Shown here: piece after piece, positions 16,422-25,287 of the stretch
Layout: each line of letters opens with the position of its first letter
Position numbering within the stretch: position 1 is the first letter of the stretch
Assembly (NCBI GenBank): GCA_964247385.1
Contig: CAXTUB010000002.1
Coordinates: forward strand, 186,001 to 250,000
Length of the DNA stretch: 64,000 nucleotides
Source: TMP-86 sp964247385
Lineage (GTDB): Bacteria > Pseudomonadota > Gammaproteobacteria > Steroidobacterales > Steroidobacteraceae
Reading direction: 5' to 3'
Position numbers and translations under genes: made by a program
The notes under the pieces: model-generated
What the model was told of the DNA's origin: nothing
Database searches by the model: none
What the model saw: the letters and a program-made list of their open reading frames with translations, nothing else

Positions 16422-16445
16422 GCCCTATCGATGCGAGGTGCGGTG

Positions 16446-16700
16446 ATGGTGGTGATTCGGTTGACGCGGCGTGGCGGCAAGAAAGTCCCGTTCTATCAAG
16501 TGGTGGTGACGGACAGCCGCAAGCGGCAGGGCGGCACGAGCTTGGAGAGCGTCGGCATTTTCAATCCGGTGGCGCGCGGCGCAGACATTAAACTCCGGCT
16601 CGACGTGCGCCGGATCGAGCATTGGGTGTCGCAGGGCGCGCGGATGTCGGATCGCGTCAAAGAGCTGCTCACTCGCGCCAAGCGTCAAGCCGCGGCCTGA
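16446..16700 (+). CDS. rpsP: Small ribosomal subunit protein bS16
   Basis: 30S assembly protein. MVVIRLTRRGGKKVPFYQVV and IFNPVARG are family signatures; 84 residues is typical (E. coli 82). I use the ATG at 16446, preceded by GAGGTG with good spacing, rather than the ATG at 16431, which would add MRGAV before the conserved start. First gene of the conserved rpsP-rimM-trmD-rplS operon. Confidence 0.96.
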   Translation: MVVIRLTRRGGKKVPFYQVVVTDSRKRQGGTSLESVGIFNPVARGADIKLRLDVRRIEHWVSQGARMSDRVKELLTRAKRQAAA

Positions 16701-16735
16701 TTCCCACGCGTGGTTCGCAGGCCCCCGCTTCGCTG

Positions 16736-17233
16736 GTGGGTCTGGGCCGAATGGGCGGGGCCCATGGCACGCGGGGTTGGAACCGGTTGCGCTCCGACAC
16801 CGAACCAGGATTTGGCATTTTCGATTTCCGAGTGTGGACGTTGCGGTCGGCGCAGGGCCTGCAGAGTTTTCGAGTGAGCGCGGATGGTCGTGCGCGCGGC
16901 ATGCTTACGGTGAAGCTCGAAGGGGTGGATGACAGGACGGCTGCGGCGCGTCTTTCCGGCGCGGAAATTTGCGTGCCCCGCGAGCAGCTGCCGCCCACCG
17001 CGCCGCGTGAGTTTTATCGGGCAGACTTGCTGGGCTGCCGAGTGGTCGATGAGGCTGGTGTCGAGCTTGGAGTTCTCGCGTATTTTGCCGAGACTGCGGC
17101 GCATCCCATCATGGTGATCGAGGGCGAGCGGGAAATTTTACTGCCGGCCACCGCGAAGCATTTGCGCAAGGTCGATTTGCTCGCGCGCACATTGGTGGTA
17201 CGCACGTTCGGCGAAAACGGCAACGAAACATGA
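16736..17233 (+). CDS. rimM: Ribosome maturation factor RimM
   Basis: Assists 30S maturation by binding uS19 near the 16S 3' domain. The N-terminal RimM domain shows VGLGRMGGAHGTRGWNRLRS and KLEGVDDRTAAARLSGAEI; the C-terminal PRC barrel shows FYRADLLGCRVVDE and ILLPATAKHLRKVDL. The start is uncertain. The frame is open back to an ATG at 16622 inside rpsP, which is unlikely; I use GTG 16736, giving 165 residues, but the preceding residues (SQAPAS) resemble the E. coli N terminus, so a CTG at 16697 overlapping the rpsP stop is possible. The stop overlaps the trmD start. Confidence 0.92.
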   Translation: MGLGRMGGAHGTRGWNRLRSDTEPGFGIFDFRVWTLRSAQGLQSFRVSADGRARGMLTVKLEGVDDRTAAARLSGAEICVPREQLPPTAPREFYRADLLGCRVVDEAGVELGVLAYFAETAAHPIMVIEGEREILLPATAKHLRKVDLLARTLVVRTFGENGNET

Positions 17234-17991
17234 TGCAAATCGCAGTGGTCAGTATTTTTCCGGCGTTGGTGCGCGATGCGTTGATGCACGGAGTCGTCGG
17301 TCGCGCGTTGCGCGAGCGGGCGCTGCAGGTGCATTGCATCGACCCGCGCGACTACACCCAGGATGCGCATCGCTCGGTGGATGATCGCCCGTTCGGCGGC
17401 GGCCCCGGCATGGTCATGAAGTTCGAACCGCTGCGCGCGGCGCTGCGGGCCGCGGCGGCATGGGCGCCTCCGCGAAGCCCACGCATCTATTTGAATGCCG
17501 ATGGCGAGCGCTTCGATCAAGGCAAAGCAAAGCAGAGCGCGGCATGCGCGGGACTCGTGTTGTTGGCGGGCCGGTACGAAGGCATCGACGATCGTTTACT
17601 CGCGAGCGAGATCGACGGCTCATGGTCGATCGGCGACTACGTGCTGTCGGGAGGCGAGCTCCCCGCACTGGTCGTCATCGATGCCATCGCGCGGTTGCTG
17701 CCCGGCGTGCTCGGGTGCGCCGACTCGGCGCAGCAGGAATCATTCAGCGACGGTCTGCTCGATTGGCCGCATTTCACGCGGCCGGATGTGGTTGCGGGGA
17801 TGAGCGTGCCCGCGGTGCTGGCCTCGGGCGATCATGCCGCGATCCGGCGCTGGCGTTTGCGCGAAGCGGTGGGCCGTACCTGGCTGCGGCGGCCCGATTT
17901 ACTTTCTCGGCGCGACCTGAGCGCCGAAGAACGGCAGCTACTGGAAGAATTCAAAGCGGAACGCCGGCAAGGCGCCGATGTGACAGGTTGA
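17230..17991 (+). CDS. trmD: tRNA (guanine-N1)-methyltransferase TrmD
   Basis: Makes m1G37 in tRNAs, preventing +1 frameshifts. The 253-residue SPOUT enzyme has the AdoMet-binding knot (LLAGRYEGIDDRL, SIGDYVLSGGELPAL), the DDRPFGGGPGMVMK loop, and the ESFSDGLLDWPHFTRP segment that contacts tRNA. It starts at ATGATG within the last codons of rimM (4-nt overlap) and is followed by rplS after 18 bp. Confidence 0.97.
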   Translation: MMQIAVVSIFPALVRDALMHGVVGRALRERALQVHCIDPRDYTQDAHRSVDDRPFGGGPGMVMKFEPLRAALRAAAAWAPPRSPRIYLNADGERFDQGKAKQSAACAGLVLLAGRYEGIDDRLLASEIDGSWSIGDYVLSGGELPALVVIDAIARLLPGVLGCADSAQQESFSDGLLDWPHFTRPDVVAGMSVPAVLASGDHAAIRRWRLREAVGRTWLRRPDLLSRRDLSAEERQLLEEFKAERRQGADVTG

Positions 17992-18009
17992 GGAACTCGA
18001 GGTGAATCC

Positions 18010-18354
18010 ATGAACAAAATCGTGCAAGAGCTGAATGCCGAGCAGGCAAAGGCCAAGTTTCCGAATTTCGGCCCGGGCGATACCGTGGTCGTTCAAGTGA
18101 AAGTGGTGGAGGGCGACCGCGAGCGTGTGCAAGCGTATGAAGGCGTTGTCATCGCGCTCAAGAATCGCGGCCTCAATTCGTCTTTCACGGTGCGCAAGAT
18201 GTCGCACGGCGAAGGCGTCGAGCGCGTGTTTCAGCGGCATAGCCCCGCGATCAGCGAAGTCAGCGTGAAGCGCCGCGGCAATGTGCGTCGCGCCAAGTTG
18301 TACTACTTGCGCGAGCGCGCCGGGAAAGCGGCCCGCATCGAAGAGAAGGTCTAG
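18010..18354 (+). CDS. rplS: Large ribosomal subunit protein bL19
   Basis: Sits at the 30S-50S interface. The 114-residue sequence shows the family core: FGPGDTVVVQVKVVEGDRERVQ, AYEGVVIALKNRG, SFTVRKMSHGEGVERVFQ and a basic RRAKLYYLRER end. Last member of the rpsP operon; sppA begins 5 bp later. Confidence 0.97.
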   Translation: MNKIVQELNAEQAKAKFPNFGPGDTVVVQVKVVEGDRERVQAYEGVVIALKNRGLNSSFTVRKMSHGEGVERVFQRHSPAISEVSVKRRGNVRRAKLYYLRERAGKAARIEEKV

Positions 18355-18359
18355 CGAGC

Positions 18360-20204
18360 TTGACCGTGAGCAGCGCGCTCGCGGCGTTTTTCGCGTTCCT
18401 GTGGAGAGTGCTGGACGTGCTGCGGCGCGTTCTGCACTTGGCGCTGTTGCTGTTCATCTTTGGATTCCTGCTGGCGCTCCTGCACCACTCGATTCCCAAG
18501 ATTCCGCGTTCCGCGGCTTTGATCTTGTCGCCCGAAGGGCAGCTCGTCGAAGAACTGTCGTTGGATGGCGTGCGCCGCGCGCTCGGTGAGGCTTCGGGCG
18601 GCACGGTGAGTGAAACGCGTCTGGCGGATGTGATCGAGGCCATCGAGGCTGCGAAGACCGATGCGCGCATCAAGCTCATCGTGCTGGATGTGGATCAGCT
18701 CGATCGCTCGGGTTTGTCGAAGCTGCAGGACGTGGGCGCGGCGCTGCGCGATTTTCGCACCAGCGGCAAGCGTGTCGTGGCCATCGGCAACTCCTACGAT
18801 CAGGCGCAATACTATTTGGCCGCGCAAGCGGGCGAGGTGTATCTCGATCCGTTCGGCATGGTGATGGTCGAAGGCTTTGGCTATTACCGGCAGTTCTTCA
18901 AGGAGGCCATCGACAAGCTCGCCATCGATGTCAATGTGTTCAAGGTGGGCACCTATAAGAGCTTTACCGAGGGCTTTACGCGCAGCCAGATGTCCGATAC
19001 GGAAAAGGAAGAGGCGCAGGTTTGGCTCAATACGCTTTGGAATGCCTACGAGCAAGATGTCGAGCGCGCGCGTTCCTTGCCTCAACACGCGCTGAGCGAC
19101 TACATCGCCTCGGCGCCTGCCGCGCTTTCGGCAGTGAATGGCGATGCCGCGAAGCTGGCATTGCAACGCGGGCTGGTCACGGCCTTGAAGAGCCGCCGGC
19201 AAATCGGCGAGGAGCTGAAAAGCATCGTGGGCGAAGACGCGAGCACGCACTTCTTCAACCAAGTGGCCATGAAGCAGTATCTCACTGCCGTGCGCGCCAA
19301 GAATGCGCTCAAGTCGAAGAGCGGCGGCCGCGTGGGCGTCATCGTCGCGTCGGGCGACATCATGGAAGGGCGGCAGGGGCCCGGCAGCATCGGCGGCGAC
19401 AGCACGTCGGACTTGCTGCGGCAGGCGCAATACGACAACGACATCAAGGCCGTCGTGCTGCGTGTCGACAGTCCCGGCGGCAGCATGTTTGCCTCCGAGG
19501 AAATCTCACGCGAGGTGCAGCGTCTGCGCAAGGCGGGCAAGCCCGTCATCGTGTCCATGAGCACCTACGCCGCCTCGGGGGCGTATTATTTTGCCGCCGC
19601 GGCAAACCAAATTTTCGCAAGTCCCACGACGCTCACCGGCTCCATCGGGGTGTTCGCCGTGCTGCCGACCTTTCAGCGGAGCATCGCCAAGCTCGGCGTG
19701 AATGTCGATGGCATCGGCACGACGCCGTTGTCGGGAACTTTGCGTTTGGATCGAGCACTCGGTGATAACGCGCGAAAAATCCTGCAGACGTCGGTTGAGA
19801 ATGCGTACTCCCGTTTCCTGCTGCGAGTCTCTGAAGGCCGTAAGAAATCGGTGGAGGACGTGGATCGCATTGCGCAGGGCCGTGTCTGGGCGGGGATCGA
19901 CGCACAGCGCCTTGGGCTCATCGATCATCTCGGCGGGTTGCGCGAAGCGGCGGACGCGGCGGCCAAGATGGCGGATTTGGCAGGAGACTACGATCTTCAG
20001 TACATACAGCCCGACTTGTCATTCCGCGAGCAGCTCGTTGCGCAATTGCGCGGCGGCATTGCGCGCGCCGTGGCCGGCTCGGGAGCTCTGCCGCATGCCT
20101 CGCTCGTGAAGGACGTCGCTCCGCTTCTCGACGAGATCGACACGGTTGCGCGAATCAAGGATCAGCGCGGCTTGTTTTCCTATTGCTGGTGCAAGGAAAA
20201 CTAG
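18360..20204 (+). CDS. sppA: Signal peptide peptidase SppA (67K type, protease IV)
   Basis: Membrane-bound serine protease that degrades cleaved signal peptides. The 614 residues match the long double-domain form of E. coli (618). One membrane helix at about 23-42 (RVLHLALLLFIFGFLLALL) is followed by the two tandem S49 domains: the general-base lysine K200 lies in the N-terminal repeat (VGTYKSFTE) and the nucleophile S406 in the C-terminal repeat (TYAASGAYYFAAAA). The start is TTG at 18360 or GTG at 18366. It follows rplS closely, and its stop overlaps the convergent tdh stop by 4 bp. Confidence 0.94.
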   Translation: MTVSSALAAFFAFLWRVLDVLRRVLHLALLLFIFGFLLALLHHSIPKIPRSAALILSPEGQLVEELSLDGVRRALGEASGGTVSETRLADVIEAIEAAKTDARIKLIVLDVDQLDRSGLSKLQDVGAALRDFRTSGKRVVAIGNSYDQAQYYLAAQAGEVYLDPFGMVMVEGFGYYRQFFKEAIDKLAIDVNVFKVGTYKSFTEGFTRSQMSDTEKEEAQVWLNTLWNAYEQDVERARSLPQHALSDYIASAPAALSAVNGDAAKLALQRGLVTALKSRRQIGEELKSIVGEDASTHFFNQVAMKQYLTAVRAKNALKSKSGGRVGVIVASGDIMEGRQGPGSIGGDSTSDLLRQAQYDNDIKAVVLRVDSPGGSMFASEEISREVQRLRKAGKPVIVSMSTYAASGAYYFAAAANQIFASPTTLTGSIGVFAVLPTFQRSIAKLGVNVDGIGTTPLSGTLRLDRALGDNARKILQTSVENAYSRFLLRVSEGRKKSVEDVDRIAQGRVWAGIDAQRLGLIDHLGGLREAADAAAKMADLAGDYDLQYIQPDLSFREQLVAQLRGGIARAVAGSGALPHASLVKDVAPLLDEIDTVARIKDQRGLFSYCWCKEN

Positions 20205-21232
20205 GCGGCCGCCCAATCCAGAATGACTTTGCCGGAAGCTCCCGAGTCCATGATCTCGAACCCATCGCGATAGTTCTCGATGTCGAGACGGTGGGTGATC
20301 ACGGGGCGTACGTCGAGGCCGCTTTGCAGCATGCTCGACATCTTGTACCAGGTCTCGAACATTTCCCGTCCGTAGATGCCCTTGATCGTCAGTCCCTTGA
20401 ATATCACTTGATTCCAATCGATGGCGGTGTCGCCCGGCGGAATGCCGAGCAGTGAAAGATTTCCGCCATTGTTCATGACGCGCAACAGGTCACGCAACGC
20501 CGCCGGATTTCCCGACATCTCGAAACCCACGTCGAAGCCTTCTTCCATGCCCAGTGCGCGCATGGCTTCATCGAGGGATTCGCGCGTCACGTTGAGCGCG
20601 CGCGAGGCGCCCATGCCCGCGGCCAAACTCAGCCGATAGTCATTCACATCGGTGATGACGATGTGCCGCGCGCCGCAATGGCGCGCCACGGCGACCGCCA
20701 TGATGCCGATGGGGCCTGCGCCCGTGATCAGCACATCCTCGCCAACCACGTTGAATGCGAGCGCGGTGTGGGTGGCATTGCCGAACGGATCCAGGATGGA
20801 AGCGACCTCGTCGTCGATGGCCGCTGGCAATTTGAATACGTTGACTGCGGGCAGCACGAGATATTCGGCAAATGATCCGGGCCGGTTCACGCCCACACCG
20901 CTCGTGTTGCGGCACAGATGACGGCGGCCCGCGCGGCAATTGCGGCAATGTCCGCACGTGATGTGTCCTTCGCCCGAAACTCGATCTCCCGGCGCAAGGC
21001 CGCGTACTTCCGTGCCGATCTCGACGATCTCGCCCGAATATTCGTGACCCACCGGCATTTTGACGGGCACGTTCTTGCTGGCCCACGCATCCCAGCGATA
21101 GATGTGGATGTCGGTGCCGCAGATGGCGGATTTGTGGATCTTGATGAGCACGTCGTTATGGCCGACTTGAGGCATCGGCACTTGGGTCATTTCGATGCCA
21201 GGACCGGCCGAGGCTTTGATCAGCGCTCTCAC
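20201..21232 (-). CDS. tdh: L-threonine 3-dehydrogenase
   Basis: Zinc- and NAD-dependent oxidation of L-threonine to 2-amino-3-ketobutyrate, the substrate of Kbl encoded just upstream. The 343 residues (E. coli 341) include the catalytic zinc site (SAICGTDIHIYRWD, GHEYSGEI), the four-Cys structural zinc loop (CGHCRNCRAGRRHLC), and the Rossmann region GAGPIGIMAVAVARHCGA. The GTG start overlaps the kbl stop (GTGA). The open frame continues upstream to 21742, but that part lies inside kbl in another frame. Confidence 0.96.
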   Translation of the reverse strand: MRALIKASAGPGIEMTQVPMPQVGHNDVLIKIHKSAICGTDIHIYRWDAWASKNVPVKMPVGHEYSGEIVEIGTEVRGLAPGDRVSGEGHITCGHCRNCRAGRRHLCRNTSGVGVNRPGSFAEYLVLPAVNVFKLPAAIDDEVASILDPFGNATHTALAFNVVGEDVLITGAGPIGIMAVAVARHCGARHIVITDVNDYRLSLAAGMGASRALNVTRESLDEAMRALGMEEGFDVGFEMSGNPAALRDLLRVMNNGGNLSLLGIPPGDTAIDWNQVIFKGLTIKGIYGREMFETWYKMSSMLQSGLDVRPVITHRLDIENYRDGFEIMDSGASGKVILDWAAA

Positions 21233-22452
21233 TGCAGCACCCTCAATGCGCGCGCTTCGCGTTCGAAGTGCCGCACCGCTTGATCCAATTCTTCGCGCGT
21301 GTGCGCGGCGCTCATTTGCGTGCGAATCCGCGCTTGACCGCGCGGCACGACAGGAAACGAGAATGCAACCACGAACACACCCGCGGCCTGCAAACGCTCG
21401 GCCAATTGTTGCGCCAAAGCGGCGTCTCCGATCATGACGGGAATGATGGGATGCTCGCCCGGCAGCAAGGTGAAGCCGCGTGCGCTCATCTGGGCGCGAA
21501 AATGCGCCGCGTTCATGCGCAGCCGCTCGCGCAGCTCGGCCGAATCTTCGAGCAAGTCGAGCACCCGGAGAGAGGTGGCGGCGACCACGGGCGCGAGGCT
21601 GTTCGAGAACAGGTATGGCCGGGACCTTTGCCGCAGCCATGCCACGATTTCGCGGCGCGCCGCAATGTAGCCGCCGCTGGCGCCTCCCAATGCCTTGCCG
21701 AGCGTGCCCGACAGAATGTCGATGCGCTCGGCCACTGCACAATGCTCCGGCGTGCCGCGGCCGTTCGCGCCCAGCACTCCGGTGGAATGTGAGTCATCCA
21801 CCATGACGAGCGCGTCATGGCGCTCCGCCAAATCACAAATGGCGCGCAAGTTGGCAATGGCGCCATCCATGGAGAACACGCCATCGGTTGCGATCAGGCG
21901 GGTGCGTGCATCCGCGCATTGCGCCAAACATGCCTCAAGCTCGCCCATGTCGCCGTTCGCGTAACGCAAGCGACGCGCCTTGCACAGTCTGATGCCATCG
22001 ATGATGCTCGCATGATTCAGCGCATCGCTGATCACCGCATCCCTCTCATCGAGCAGAGTCTCGAACAGGCCGCCATTGGCATCGAAGCACGAGGAGTACA
22101 GGATGACATCGTCCATTGCCAGGAATTGCGCCAGCCGCTCCTCGAGCTCGCGATGCACGCTCTGGGTACCGCAAATGAAACGCACGGACGCCATGCCGTA
22201 CCCATATCGGTCGATCGCGGCGTGCGCGGCCGCGCGCACCTCCGGATGATTCGCAAGCCCCAGATAATTATTCGCACACAAGTTGATGAGCTCGTATCCG
22301 TCGGCGCTTCTCACGAATGCGCCTTGCGGTGAGTCGATAATGAGCTCGCGCTTGAACAAGCCTTCGCGCACGAGCGTTTGCTGCTCGCTTTCGAGCCTTT
22401 TCGTCAGTGGCTTCTCTACGGTGTGCTGATGCGGCAGTGCGATCTGGGACAT
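21229..22452 (-). CDS. kbl: 2-amino-3-ketobutyrate CoA ligase
   Basis: PLP-dependent enzyme that splits 2-amino-3-ketobutyrate with CoA to glycine and acetyl-CoA; with Tdh it forms the threonine-to-glycine route. The 407 residues show the alpha-oxoamine synthase motifs NNYLGLANHPEV, DDSHSTGVLG and the PLP lysine in SGTLGKALGGASGG. The N terminus is about 9 residues longer than in E. coli. kbl-tdh are translationally coupled; the gap to the upstream sixA-like gene is 54 bp. Confidence 0.96.
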   Translation of the reverse strand: MSQIALPHQHTVEKPLTKRLESEQQTLVREGLFKRELIIDSPQGAFVRSADGYELINLCANNYLGLANHPEVRAAAHAAIDRYGYGMASVRFICGTQSVHRELEERLAQFLAMDDVILYSSCFDANGGLFETLLDERDAVISDALNHASIIDGIRLCKARRLRYANGDMGELEACLAQCADARTRLIATDGVFSMDGAIANLRAICDLAERHDALVMVDDSHSTGVLGANGRGTPEHCAVAERIDILSGTLGKALGGASGGYIAARREIVAWLRQRSRPYLFSNSLAPVVAATSLRVLDLLEDSAELRERLRMNAAHFRAQMSARGFTLLPGEHPIIPVMIGDAALAQQLAERLQAAGVFVVAFSFPVVPRGQARIRTQMSAAHTREELDQAVRHFEREARALRVLQ

Positions 22453-22506
22453 TTGAAATGACGCGATGGGATTTGGAAGGGACGAGGTGAAGAAAGCCCC
22501 GTGCCT

Positions 22507-23043
22507 TCAGACCATGAGCTCAGGCGGATTGCCCGGCTCGTCGAGGTCGCAAGCAAACGCAGATTGCGGACTGAGCTCGTTCCAGGCGGCCGCATTCCAA
22601 CGCGCGCTCGCGATTCCCGCTGTGGAGAGCGAGCGCGGCAATTGCTTGGGTCCCAATCGGCTCGCGAGCTCGCTCAATCCTGGATTGTGCGCGCACGCCA
22701 GAATGTGCACGCACGAGGCGGCCTGTTTCGCAATCAAAGTCCAAATGCGGTCGGGCGCCGCCAGATACAATTCCCGTGCGCAGCGCATGTAGGCCTCGTC
22801 GAGCTCGCAAACCCCGAGCACGATTTGCGCCGTAGTCCAGGCGCGCTCGGCCGGACTCGCCAGGATCAAATCCGGAATGAGCCCGCGCGCCTTCATGCGC
22901 TGAGCCATGTCTTGCACTTCGGCGACGCCGCGGCGCGTCAGAGGCCGCTCGAAATCCTCAGCCCAGGCATCGGTCGATTCGGCCTCGCCGTGACGCATAA
23001 GCGTCAAGCGCCGGGCCAAGGCAGTGTGAGCCGGAGAGCTCAC
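22507..23043 (-). CDS. sixA: SixA-type phosphohistidine phosphatase
   Basis: Small histidine-phosphatase-superfamily protein of 178 residues, likely removing phosphate from phosphohistidine proteins. Catalytic RHGEAE lies at 17-22 (LTLMRHGEAES), LTRRG follows at about 35, then SPAERAWTTAQIV and the second His in LACAHNPGLSELA, all typical of SixA. The ATG overlaps the sufT stop (ATGA), so it is co-translated with the SUF genes, which is unusual for SixA. The phosphatase fold is secure, but the physiological substrate is not known from the sequence. Confidence 0.85.
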   Translation of the reverse strand: MSSPAHTALARRLTLMRHGEAESTDAWAEDFERPLTRRGVAEVQDMAQRMKARGLIPDLILASPAERAWTTAQIVLGVCELDEAYMRCARELYLAAPDRIWTLIAKQAASCVHILACAHNPGLSELASRLGPKQLPRSLSTAGIASARWNAAAWNELSPQSAFACDLDEPGNPPELMV

Positions 23044-23588
23044 ATCATGCCCGTCTGCAAGCGCGCCGCTTCCGACATCATCGATTGATTCCAGGGCGGA
23101 TCGAACACCAGCTCGACGTTGGCCTGAGCAATGGTCGGCACCCGCTCGAGCTTGTCGCGCACATCTTGCACCAGGATCTCGCCCATGCCGCAGCCGGGCG
23201 CGGTCAAGGTCATCTTCACATCGACCACCCGCGAATCGTCACCGGTTTTCGCGACCTCGCAGTCATAGATGAGACCAAGGTCGACCACGTTGATGGGAAT
23301 CTCGGGGTCATAGCACGTGCGCAGCTGATCCCACACCACCCGTTTGATGTCCTCTTCCGATGCATCGGGAGGAATCGACGGAGCGGGTGCGAGCTCCTGG
23401 CCAATCGCATCCGCATCCTTGCCGGCAATTCGAAACAAGTTGCCGTCGATGTATACCGTGAAGCTGCCGCCCAGCGCCTGCGTGATGTAGCCCACGGCAC
23501 CGACCTTCAAGTCGATCTCCACGCCGGCGGGTATGGCAACGGCCTTCACGTCGCGATGCACGTAGATGGGCTCGTTCTCAAAAGGCAT
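23040..23588 (-). CDS. sufT: SufT, iron-sulfur maturation factor (MIP18/DUF59)
   Basis: Auxiliary factor for Fe-S protein maturation. The 182 residues have an N-terminal extension (1-75) containing GYITQALGGSFTVYIDGNLF, as in SufT-family proteins, then the MIP18 domain with VWDQLRTCYDPEIPINVVDLGLIY split by the DPEIP motif and the conserved Cys in LTAPGCGMGEIL. It lies 1 bp after sufU and overlaps the sixA-like gene. Confidence 0.93.
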   Translation of the reverse strand: MPFENEPIYVHRDVKAVAIPAGVEIDLKVGAVGYITQALGGSFTVYIDGNLFRIAGKDADAIGQELAPAPSIPPDASEEDIKRVVWDQLRTCYDPEIPINVVDLGLIYDCEVAKTGDDSRVVDVKMTLTAPGCGMGEILVQDVRDKLERVPTIAQANVELVFDPPWNQSMMSEAARLQTGMM

Positions 23589-23589
23589 T

Positions 23590-24033
23590 TTATTCAGTGC
23601 TCACGGCAGCGGAAGCGGCCGGGCCCAGCGCCGAGGCCAACGTGTGCCAGCAGAGACTTGCGCACTTCACACGCGCCGGAAATTCATGCACTCCGGAAAG
23701 AGCGGCGAGTTTGCCCAAGCCATCGATGGGGGCGCCATCCAGCGTGAACAGAGCGTGCATGCGCTCGAACAACGCTTTGGCCTCCGCCACGCTCTTCCCT
23801 TTGACGGCTTCGGTCATGAGAGAGGCCGACGCGGTCGAGATGGCGCAGCCTTGACCTTCGAAACGGACCTCGTCGATACGGCCGTCTACGAGGCGCAGAC
23901 GCAGCGTCAGACGATCGCCGCATAATGGGTTGAAGCCCTGCGTAACGCGATCCGCCGGCTCCAACGGGCCGAAGTTTCGCGGCGAACGATTGTGATCCAG
24001 AATCACATCGCGGTAGAGATCAGCGATGTCCAC
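23590..24033 (-). CDS. sufU: SufU-type sulfur-transfer/scaffold protein
   Basis: Accepts persulfide sulfur from SufS, in the SufU lineage as a zinc-dependent sulfurtransferase. In 147 residues the ligands C38 (NPLCGD, with D40), C63 (GQGCAIS) and C124/C128 (KCASLCW) are present, along with the insertion that separates SufU from IscU. No SufE or SufA gene is seen in this cluster, so SufU is the likely sulfur acceptor. It follows sufS after 6 bp. Confidence 0.93.
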   Translation of the reverse strand: MDIADLYRDVILDHNRSPRNFGPLEPADRVTQGFNPLCGDRLTLRLRLVDGRIDEVRFEGQGCAISTASASLMTEAVKGKSVAEAKALFERMHALFTLDGAPIDGLGKLAALSGVHEFPARVKCASLCWHTLASALGPAASAAVSTE

Positions 24034-24039
24034 GCGTTC

Positions 24040-25287
24040 TCATGTGAGCATGGCGCGCGCATCCTGCACGCCCTGTACCAGACGATCCACCTCGCCGAAT
24101 TCATTGAAAAACGCGAACGAGGCGCGCACGGTCGCGGGAACGTTGAAGCGCTCCATGACGGGCATTGCGCAATGATGGCCAGTGCGCACCGCGATGCCGC
24201 GGCTATCCAAAATGGTTCCCAGATCGTGCGGATGGGCGCCCTCCACCACGAACGACACCACGCTCACTTTTTCATCGGCCGTGCCCACGAGCCTCAAGCC
24301 GGGAATGCGCGCAAGCTCGGTGCTCGCGTAGTGAAGCAAAGCGTCCTCATGCGCATGCGCCGCGGCTCGATCCATGCCGCGCAAGAAATCGACCGCCGCG
24401 CCCAGCCCCACGGCGCCAGAAATGTTCGGCGTGCCGGCTTCGAACTTGTACGGCAGGCTGTTATATGTCGTTCCTTCGAAGCTGACCGACAAGATCATGT
24501 CGCCGCCCCCCTGCCAGGGCGGCATGGCCTCGAGCCGCGACTCGTGGCCGTACAACACTCCGATGCCGGTCGGGGCGAACATCTTATGACCGGAGAACGC
24601 GTAAAAATCGCAGCCCAACGCGCGCACGTCGACATCGAAGTGCGGCATGGCTTGCGCGCCGTCGATCACCGTCATGATGCCGCGCGTTTTCGCATGGGCA
24701 ATCAACGCCGCGACGGGAAGCACCGTGCCCAATGCATTGGATGCATGCGCGCAAGCGAAAATGCGCGTGCGCTCGCGCATGAGCGCAACCACGTCATGCT
24801 CGTGCACGCTCCCATCCGCCCTCACCGGAGCCACCACCAAGCGCGCTCCCGTCTGCGCGCACACCATCTGCCAAGGCACGATGTTGGCGTGGTGCTCCAA
24901 ACCAGTGATCAAAATCTCGTCGCCCTCGACGAGCCGGTTTCGTGCATCGCTCTGCGCGATCAAGTTGATCGCCTCCGTCGTGCCGCGAACGAAAATCACT
25001 TCGCGGCTCGAAGCCGCATTGATGAAACGGGCAATCTTCTCGCGCGCGCCTTCGTAGCGCTCGGTGGCTTCGGCGCTTAAGGTGTAGACGCCGCGATGCA
25101 CATTGGCGTGGTGATGCCGCTCATAGTCGTCCACCGCCGCGATCACGCTTTGCGGGCGCTGAGTCGATGCTGCATTGTCGAGAAAAGCGAGGGGATGACC
25201 ATTGATGCGCCGCGCGAGAATCGGAAATTTCGCGCGTGCCGACGCCGTATCGTAATGCGATCGCTGCAGCGCCAAGCTGGAGCTCAT
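24040..25287 (-). CDS. sufS: Cysteine desulfurase SufS
   Basis: PLP enzyme (class V aminotransferase fold) that extracts sulfur from cysteine to give an enzyme persulfide. The 415 residues contain FLDNAASTQRP, the PLP lysine in DFYAFSGHKMFAPTG, and the catalytic Cys in RTGHHCAMP. The group II (SufS) loop length matches. Its ATG overlaps the sufD stop (ATGA). Confidence 0.96.
   Translation of the reverse strand: MSSSLALQRSHYDTASARAKFPILARRINGHPLAFLDNAASTQRPQSVIAAVDDYERHHHANVHRGVYTLSAEATERYEGAREKIARFINAASSREVIFVRGTTEAINLIAQSDARNRLVEGDEILITGLEHHANIVPWQMVCAQTGARLVVAPVRADGSVHEHDVVALMRERTRIFACAHASNALGTVLPVAALIAHAKTRGIMTVIDGAQAMPHFDVDVRALGCDFYAFSGHKMFAPTGIGVLYGHESRLEAMPPWQGGGDMILSVSFEGTTYNSLPYKFEAGTPNISGAVGLGAAVDFLRGMDRAAAHAHEDALLHYASTELARIPGLRLVGTADEKVSVVSFVVEGAHPHDLGTILDSRGIAVRTGHHCAMPVMERFNVPATVRASFAFFNEFGEVDRLVQGVQDARAMLT

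Noticed and set aside
16622..16735. Long N terminus of RimM from ATG 16622
   Set aside because: It overlaps rpsP by about 80 bp, and the added residues are mostly unlike the family.
21233..21742. N-terminal extension of Tdh giving a 513-residue protein
   Set aside because: It lies wholly inside kbl in another frame and has no family match; the GTG at 21232 gives the normal length.
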